Shown here: positions 58,886-64,000 of the stretch, piece after piece
Layout: the number at the start of each line of letters is the position of its first letter
How positions within the stretch are numbered: the stretch's first letter is position 1
Program-made: the position numbers and the translations under genes
The notes under the pieces: generated by a model
Databases searched by the model: none
What the model saw: the letters and a program-made list of their open reading frames with translations, nothing else
What the model was told of the DNA's origin: nothing
NCBI RefSeq assembly: GCF_009933175.1
Contig: NZ_MAEJ01000001.1
Coordinates: forward strand, 394,238 to 458,237
DNA length: 64,000 nt
Reading direction: 5' to 3'
Source: Candidatus Enterococcus huntleyi
GTDB taxonomy: Bacteria > Bacillota > Bacilli > Lactobacillales > Enterococcaceae

Positions 58886-61033
58886 ATGAAAAAACTAACG
58901 AACTTTTTCCCGATTGTCATTCTATGTTGTCTATTTGTGACGGCAATTTTATGGAATGATATGAAGGAGCGAACGTATTACGATGAGTTTAGTGGCTATC
59001 AACAAAAGTTTATTACTATATCTGAAGACGATGCCGCAATTACAATGGATAAAATTGAGGCAGTCTTTGCTGCTGCCAAAGAGACAAATGTCGTTTTGAT
59101 GAATGAATTTTTCGACAAACAAGAAAATTCAAATGATTATTATTTTTCAGTAGATAGCCTGACAAAGCTCTACAAACCGTATCTTTCTATTGAAGAGTTG
59201 ACGCCAGAAACAGCGAGCTCTTTTGTTAGCACCTATTATTCTAAGAGTGATAATCAGTCAGGCTACTACCCTGATTTTCTCAAGAATGATCGTGCGCGTT
59301 TCTTTAAGACAGATGCGATGCGAGAAAATGCAGCCTATCCTAAAGGAACGTATGCGTTATTCTATCAAGATTCCTCTGACTATCAAGCATTTATGGAGAA
59401 AGCTGAGAAGATCTTGGCAACGCCAAAAGAGTCACTAATTGATGAAGCTGCCGGACGTCTCAAAGAAGAAATGAACTTATTGAAAGCTGCGGTGCTAATT
59501 AGTTTGATATTCTTCACTTTATTCTACTTTCTACTGGTGATTTTCCAGCTGTATCATAAAGTCAAAAAAATCGGTTGCTTGCGTTTGCTAGGATTTCGCT
59601 TTTGGGATATCAACAAACTATTAATCAAGCCGTTAGCTATCCAACTATTGAGTACGAGCGTCATTCTTATCTGTGGATCGGTGTTTTTACCGAATGTTCA
59701 ACTAGGTTTTATTATTTCCTTGGTTTTATTCCTTGGCGGTATGGGTATTCTGACCGCGATTGTCTTTACCGGCGCTCTACTGTTGGTGTATAAGCAGACT
59801 ACGATAGCGAATGCTGTTAAGAATGAGTCGCTGATTCGTAAAATTAGTAATGTTTGTTTGGTCACGCAAGTTTTAGTCAGTGCCAGTGTCCTCATTTTTA
59901 GTATTGCATTGATCCCGACACTGTTGGAATCCAATCAAACGATTGCTAATTTGGCTAATAGTTCTGAGCTGATGGATTATAGTGTCTTTCGCAGAATTAA
60001 TGATCAAAATGACGAAAGCAATAATCAAATGAGTTATCTAGAATTTTTTCGTTCTCTAGAGTCTAATCAAATCCCCTATGCTTACGCGGATTTCGCTAAC
60101 TATTTATTGACCGACAAAGAAGATAAAGAGGCAGTTGCGGCAGCAGAAGCAGCAGGAGATGTCTATCAGGTGGCCTCCGTAGATAGGAACTATTTGAAGG
60201 ATTATAAATTACAGGTAACCGACTTAAATGGGAAGTCTATCGATTTAGCAGATAAAAAACAAGAGGTGTTTCTTGTGCCTGAAGCAAAAAAAGAAATAGT
60301 TGGAGGCTTGACCAAAAAATTAAAAGAACGCTATAAGAGACTGAAACTGACAGATGAGGCCAAGATTTATTTATATAAAGGTCAGACTTTTAAAACATTC
60401 GACAGTCAAACAGGTATCCCAATTGTGCAATCACCTACTCTCAGAGTCATCGATGAGGACTATCCTTACACTGCTATGGACAATTCGACAGGACTTAATA
60501 TTGCGGGTGGTGGCATGAATACTTCACTGAGATTTAAGATTGGCGAGATGCAGTCAAATGAATTTTATCAACAAAAATTGAGTAAACTTCTTGAGCAGGC
60601 GCATTTAAGTCAGGCATTAGCAATCGATGAATTTATTTCTTATCGTGGGTATTACAGCGCGGAAACGACGAGTCTGCATAAAACAATGACGATTTTTATC
60701 TCTGGTATCTCAGTTGGAATCATAATTTACCTGATCCTGACGATTCAAACGTTCCTCCTTTATTTGGCAGCGAGAACGGATGAGGTAGCAGTGAAAGTAT
60801 TATTAGGAATGAGACGCAAAGATATCTTCCGCAAGACGATTTTGTTGAATATCGGAACAGCATTCGTGCCTGTCATTGGGGTATTAGCGTATACCGTTTT
60901 TGGAGGAATTGAAAATAAATTATTAATCTTCGCTACTTGCGCAGGCTTTTTGATAATCAACAGCCTTCTCCTATTTTTTATTACCAAACTGATTCGATTT
61001 AAAAATGTTTATCAATGGATGAAAGGGAGTTAA
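58886..61033 (+). CDS. Bacteriocin-associated integral membrane protein (DUF1430 type)
   Basis: The 715-residue protein has an N-terminal helix (FPIVILCCLFVTAILW), a large outside domain (about 25-195), three helices (about 200-320), a second outside domain, and three C-terminal helices. That is the 7-TM, FtsX/MacB-like layout of bacteriocin-associated permeases thought to give immunity or export. The region VKKIGCLRLLGFRFWDINKL and EVAVKVLLGMRRKDIFRKT are the paired cytoplasmic loops of FtsX-like domains. GGAGAC precedes the ATG. The ATPase gene follows after two bases. The cognate bacteriocin gene is missing here. Confidence 0.88.
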   Translation: MKKLTNFFPIVILCCLFVTAILWNDMKERTYYDEFSGYQQKFITISEDDAAITMDKIEAVFAAAKETNVVLMNEFFDKQENSNDYYFSVDSLTKLYKPYLSIEELTPETASSFVSTYYSKSDNQSGYYPDFLKNDRARFFKTDAMRENAAYPKGTYALFYQDSSDYQAFMEKAEKILATPKESLIDEAAGRLKEEMNLLKAAVLISLIFFTLFYFLLVIFQLYHKVKKIGCLRLLGFRFWDINKLLIKPLAIQLLSTSVILICGSVFLPNVQLGFIISLVLFLGGMGILTAIVFTGALLLVYKQTTIANAVKNESLIRKISNVCLVTQVLVSASVLIFSIALIPTLLESNQTIANLANSSELMDYSVFRRINDQNDESNNQMSYLEFFRSLESNQIPYAYADFANYLLTDKEDKEAVAAAEAAGDVYQVASVDRNYLKDYKLQVTDLNGKSIDLADKKQEVFLVPEAKKEIVGGLTKKLKERYKRLKLTDEAKIYLYKGQTFKTFDSQTGIPIVQSPTLRVIDEDYPYTAMDNSTGLNIAGGGMNTSLRFKIGEMQSNEFYQQKLSKLLEQAHLSQALAIDEFISYRGYYSAETTSLHKTMTIFISGISVGIIIYLILTIQTFLLYLAARTDEVAVKVLLGMRRKDIFRKTILLNIGTAFVPVIGVLAYTVFGGIENKLLIFATCAGFLIINSLLLFFITKLIRFKNVYQWMKGS

Positions 61034-61035
61034 TT

Positions 61036-61671
61036 ATGCTTACAATTGAAAATCTGTCGAAGAAGTTTGGCGAAAATGATTTGTTTAAAGGATTCAATTT
61101 AGAGATAGCTGACGGCGAGTTGGTGGCGATTACTGGGAAAAGTGGCAGTGGCAAGACGACATTATTGAACATGATTGGCTTAATTGACACGGTGTATACT
61201 GGAGAAATTTCAAATGACGGGCAAGCCTATCAAACTTTATCAGCGAGGAAGCAATCTGAGTTTATTCGTTACCATATCAATTATTTGTTTCAAAATTACG
61301 CGCTGATTGATGATGAAACGGTTGAGAATAATCTGTTATTAGCTTTGTACTATACGAAGTACACAAAAGCTGAAAAAGAGCAGGCAATCATCGAAAGTCT
61401 GGCGAAGGTTGGCTTGTCCGAGCAAAAACAGAATAAAGTATTTACCCTAAGTGGTGGCGAACAGCAACGTGTAGCACTAGCAAGGGTCTTATTGAAACCA
61501 GGAAATCTAATTTTGGCAGATGAACCGACAGGGAATTTGGATGATGAAAACAGAGACATCGTCTTGAATAATCTGCATGAGCAAAATGCTGCGGGAAAGA
61601 CAGTCATTATCGTGACCCATGACCATGATGTCGCTAATGCTTGTCACCGAATTATTACAGTGGGCGAATAA
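61036..61671 (+). CDS. ABC transporter ATPase of the bacteriocin-export type
   Basis: The 211-residue ATPase is MacB/LolD-like. Walker A is GKSGSGKTT at about 35-43, the Q-loop region is YLFQNYALID, the signature is LSGGEQQRV, Walker B is LILADEPTGNLD and the switch is VTHDHDV. I start at ATG 61036, with AAAGGGAG seven bases upstream and two bases after the permease stop; an in-frame ATG at 61015 lies inside the permease gene. The small size and partner match the lactococcin 972-type ABC ATPase family. Confidence 0.9.
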   Translation: MLTIENLSKKFGENDLFKGFNLEIADGELVAITGKSGSGKTTLLNMIGLIDTVYTGEISNDGQAYQTLSARKQSEFIRYHINYLFQNYALIDDETVENNLLLALYYTKYTKAEKEQAIIESLAKVGLSEQKQNKVFTLSGGEQQRVALARVLLKPGNLILADEPTGNLDDENRDIVLNNLHEQNAAGKTVIIVTHDHDVANACHRIITVGE

Positions 61672-61676
61672 ATTGA

Positions 61677-61718
61677 AACCGGCAGTCAAAAAGAGGAAGT
61701 CTCATTTGATTGCCGGTT
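61677..61718 (+). terminator. Rho-independent terminator after the ABC ATPase
   Basis: AACCGGCAGTCAAA (61677-61690) pairs with TTTGATTGCCGGTT (61705-61718) with one mismatch, followed by ATTTATATA. Confidence 0.75.
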
Positions 61719-61805
61719 ATTTATATAGGATAATGGATGTAGGAATAAATTCATTTACGGCAGATTAAGTGGGTATACATAAAAAGTAAGGAGGCCAGAT
61801 TGACC

Positions 61806-62489
61806 ATGAAAAGAAAAACGTTGATTGGCATTTTGATAGGGGCAATTATCGTAGGCGTTGTTGGCTGGTACGCTTGGTCGAATATTTGGCAAGTTGGGAC
61901 AGAGAATCATGACAGTCAGTCGAATTCTAATACAAATCAAACGGATCACATTTTTAGGAAAGAAGTCTATCTAGATGCCAAATTAGATTCATTTGATCAG
62001 CTGAGAGATGTTGAAGCCACGACAGATGAACTCGTGATTGCTACAAAAATTTCACAAGACGAGCCGACAATCGCGTATGGCGCAGAAGGTCGAATAGACA
62101 GTGCCTATACGCTGTCAACGTTTCAGGTCAAAAAAGTGATTAAGGGAAAAAATCTTGAAGCTGACGATACGTTTACTCTGTTTGAAAATGAAGCTTACGA
62201 CCAAAATAAAGAGCTCACTTATCATATTGCCGGCTATAACTTGATCGAGCAAGGCAAAAATTATCTTCTGTTCTTGAGGAAATCGGAAACAGATCCTTAT
62301 TATCTGGTTGCTGGCGTTAATTATGGGAAGATCAATTTGGAAGAGTCTGAAACTGACGCTCCTAAAGAGCTCAGAGAAGCAAATACCGAGTATAGCAAGG
62401 CGCTACTTCTAGACTATGATAACCAAGAAAAGATTCGTGAGAAAGCAAAAGACAAATACGCCAAGGAGATTCAGCCGTATATTCAATGA
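61806..62489 (+). CDS. Membrane-anchored extracellular protein of unknown function
   Basis: The protein of about 227 residues begins with MKRKTLIGILIGAIIVGVVG, a basic tip and one hydrophobic helix, so it is probably anchored with the rest outside. A Ser/Asn/Gln-rich linker (HDSQSNSNTNQTD) leads to a beta-rich domain of about 150 residues with the sequence VKKVIKGKNLEADDTFTLFEN and a GYNLIEQGKNYLLFL strand. I do not recognise the domain. AAGGAGG lies 11 bases before this ATG and five before a TTG at 61800, which may be the true start. It is flanked by terminators and so is monocistronic. Confidence 0.75.
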   Translation: MKRKTLIGILIGAIIVGVVGWYAWSNIWQVGTENHDSQSNSNTNQTDHIFRKEVYLDAKLDSFDQLRDVEATTDELVIATKISQDEPTIAYGAEGRIDSAYTLSTFQVKKVIKGKNLEADDTFTLFENEAYDQNKELTYHIAGYNLIEQGKNYLLFLRKSETDPYYLVAGVNYGKINLEESETDAPKELREANTEYSKALLLDYDNQEKIREKAKDKYAKEIQPYIQ

Positions 62490-62558
62490 ATTTAGTGAGG
62501 ATTAAGAGTAAGGAATAATACGCACAGTTGAGTCGATTAGTATAAATAGTGAATCTAA

Positions 62559-62612
62559 GAACGAGGATACAATTAAGGCACTAAGCCATAATTGTATCCT
62601 CGTTCTTCTCTG
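62559..62612 (+). terminator. Rho-independent terminator
   Basis: GAACGAGGATACAATTA (62559-62575) pairs perfectly with TAATTGTATCCTCGTTC (62589-62605), followed by a short T-rich tail. It separates the anchored protein from the efflux gene leader. Confidence 0.8.
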
Positions 62613-62647
62613 TTATTCAAAATTATATTTTCTATCTATTGCGCCTA

Positions 62648-62701
62648 TGGTATACTATTTTTTGACGTATCAACGTCGTTATTTTTAGGAAAGGTGGGAT
62701 T
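62648..62701 (+). promoter_or_regulatory. Extended -10 promoter of the efflux gene leader
   Basis: TGGTATACT (62648-62656) is an extended -10 promoter with no good -35. A short hairpin GACGTATCAACGTC follows in the early transcript, and AAGGTGG (62691-62697) is the ribosome binding site for the leader peptide. Confidence 0.55.
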
Positions 62702-62758
62702 ATGATGTTTAAAATTGCAGTAGTTATCCCGAACATGATGCGCTTGAGAAACGCGTAA
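62702..62758 (+). CDS. Leader peptide with MRLR stall motif
   Basis: The 18-codon frame encodes MMFKIAVVIPNMMRLRNA. MRLR at residues 13-16 is the R-L-R (+x+) stall motif known from macrolide-responsive leaders such as those of ermD-type genes and mef (leader MTASMRLR). It is preceded by AAGGTGG four bases before the first ATG. It ends 77 bases upstream of the MFS gene start. Downstream, CCTCAAAAA (62778-62786) can pair with TTTTTGAGG (62817-62825), which covers the Shine-Dalgarno of the MFS gene. Drug-stalled ribosomes probably change this folding and switch on efflux. Confidence 0.7.
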   Translation: MMFKIAVVIPNMMRLRNA

Positions 62759-62777
62759 ATGGTTGATTTTTGAATTG

Positions 62778-62825
62778 CCTCAAAAATTGGCCGAAAAGTA
62801 ATGCAATGAAAAAGTCTTTTTGAGG
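62778..62825 (+). promoter_or_regulatory. Hairpin covering the MFS ribosome binding site
   Basis: CCTCAAAAA (62778-62786) and TTTTTGAGG (62817-62825) are perfect complements. The right arm is part of TTTTTGAGGAG, the ribosome binding site of the MFS gene. CTCAA of the left arm can also pair with TTGAG inside the leader codons, giving a choice of structures. Confidence 0.55.
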
Positions 62826-62835
62826 AGTGTTTTAT

Positions 62836-64000
62836 ATGAATAAAGTAGATAAACCGTTTGATTTAACTCATTGGAAAAGGAATTTTTATCTTTTTCTAAC
62901 GGGTCAATTCTTATCAGGAATTACGAGTATGATTGTCCAATACTCGATTATATGGTATTTAACTGTTACGACTGGTTCTGCAACAGTCATCAGTCAGGCA
63001 ACGTTATTAGGCATGATTCCGACGATTGTTTTAAGTCCTTTTGTAGGGCCATTGATTGATCGCTGGAATAAAAAGTATTTGCTGATTTTTTCAGATATTA
63101 TCGTGGCAATATTTGCCTTGATCTTAGCAATTGTTGGCTTCACATCGGATGGTTTTCCAATTTGGCTTGTGTATGTAGCCTTATTTGTCAGAGCGGTGGC
63201 TCAAACCTTCCAAATGCCGACGATTCAATCAATTCTGCCAACAATGGTGCCAGATTCAGAGATTACACGTGTGAATGGTCAATTAGGTATGGTTCAATCG
63301 GCGAATTATATTATTGCACCAGCACTAGGTGCCTTCCTGTTTACCGTGATGGACATGAATTTCTTGATTTTATTTGATGTCTTAGGCGCTATTTTAGGTG
63401 TCGCGTTGTTAATTTTTGTTGCCATTCCACATTTGCCGTCAATGGGTGAGAAGGTCCACATTTTAACTGATTCAGTCGAAGGATTTAAAATGTTGAAGCA
63501 GCGCAAAGGCTTATGGTGGTTCGCCTTGAATAACACACTGTTCATGCTAATCTTTATGCCAGCAGCGAGCTTGTATCCATTAATGACCATCAATTATTTC
63601 AAAGGAACAGCAGCTGATGCGGGGATTATTGAAGTAATTTATGCAGTAGGGATGTTAGTCGGTGGCTCATGTATTGGGTTATTCGGACATTGGAAAAATC
63701 GAATGAAACCTGTTTTCTTCGCTTATTTTGTAATTGCCGCAACCATGATTCCCAGTGGCTTATTACCAGGAAATATGTCTGGCTTCATCTGGTTCGCTGT
63801 ACTTAATGCCTTGGCTGGACTAGCTACGCCGTTCTTTTCAACCATGCTGATGGCGATGGTTCAACAGAGCTATGAGCCAAAATACTTAGGCCGCGTCTTA
63901 GGTGTTTAAATTTCTTAATGAGTTTAGCTGGCCCAGTTGGTTTACTAGCCGCCGGTCCATTAGCTGATAAATTAGGGGTTGAAAAACTCTTTGTTATCGC
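62836..64000 (+). pseudogene. Mef-like MFS drug efflux gene, frameshifted and cut by window end
   Basis: The first 357 codons encode a proton-driven major facilitator with about ten helices, including the motif GPLIDRWNKKYLLI after helix 2. The N-terminus FDLTHWKRNFYLFLTGQFLS is typical of Mef/Lmr-type macrolide efflux proteins. The frame stops at TAA 63907-63909. After one missing T in the run at about 63904-63907, the protein would continue LNFLMSLAGPVGLLAAGPL and ADKLGVEKLFVI to the window edge. The simplest reading is a one-base deletion or sequencing error in a homopolymer. GAGGAG lies nine bases before the ATG. Confidence 0.8.

Overview
The window looks like chromosomal DNA of a low-GC Firmicute of the order Lactobacillales, most like an Enterococcus or Carnobacterium relative. 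The signs are strong AGGAGG-type ribosome binding sites, frequent TTG starts, cre-like catabolite repression sites, a CcpA/LacI style of sugar control, an ECF transporter with two ATPases, and a lactococcin-972-type ABC pair. The species cannot be fixed from the sequence. No rRNA, tRNA, CRISPR array or intact insertion sequence was seen.

Layout. (1) 0.6-7.8 kb is a very AT-rich defence island. It holds a three-gene Septu-like system (a PUA/EVE-like small protein, a PtuA-like ATPase and a PtuB-like HNH nuclease). It converges with a PLD-helicase-DUF3427 protein that is coupled to a NUDIX hydrolase. (2) 8.3-10.7 kb holds two unrecognised genes. The first has an internally deleted relic at 27.1 kb that still carries a near-identical terminator. 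(3) 10.9-18.1 kb is a nucleoside locus: a Crp/Fnr regulator, an ECF transporter (S, T, A, A), a nucleoside hydrolase, a ribokinase, a small membrane protein and purine nucleoside phosphorylase. (4) 18.2-26.8 kb is a second nucleoside operon: a nucleoside hydrolase-like enzyme, a CUT1-type ABC transporter, a HAD phosphatase, a TIM-barrel isomerase, adenosine deaminase, an MgtC-like protein and a DeoR-type repressor. Paired palindromes flank its promoter. (5) 27.7-50.9 kb is a plant-glycan locus. It holds a CUT1 transporter, GH42, a LacI regulator, a fucose-isomerase-like enzyme, a split transketolase, an FGGY kinase, GH78, an Asp/Glu racemase, GH127, a DUF1537 kinase and a BKACE enzyme. A hydantoinase-like protein, a zincin and a carrier follow. 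Three transcription units here share one 17-bp palindrome, one promoter form and one cre position, so they form a single regulon. (6) 51.2-56.9 kb is a third nucleoside locus on the minus strand: an orphan PTS EIIC, an ADP-ribosylglycohydrolase, PNP and adenosine deaminase, with a divergent GntR regulator. (7) 56.9-57.9 kb is noncoding and contains an array of diverged repeats, each centred on a GTATAC palindrome. (8) 57.9-64 kb holds a GNAT acetyltransferase, a bacteriocin-immunity-type permease and ATPase, a membrane-anchored protein, and a Mef-like MFS efflux gene. The efflux gene has a leader peptide with an MRLR stall motif and is frameshifted near the window end.

How the genes fit together. 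The three nucleoside loci use three different kinds of importer and would deliver ribose phosphates and free bases. The glycan locus would import plant-derived oligosaccharides, trim rhamnose, arabinofuranose and galactose-like residues, and process one released sugar by isomerase, kinase and transketolase. That enzyme set resembles the known D-apiose transketolase route, but the substrate here is not proven.
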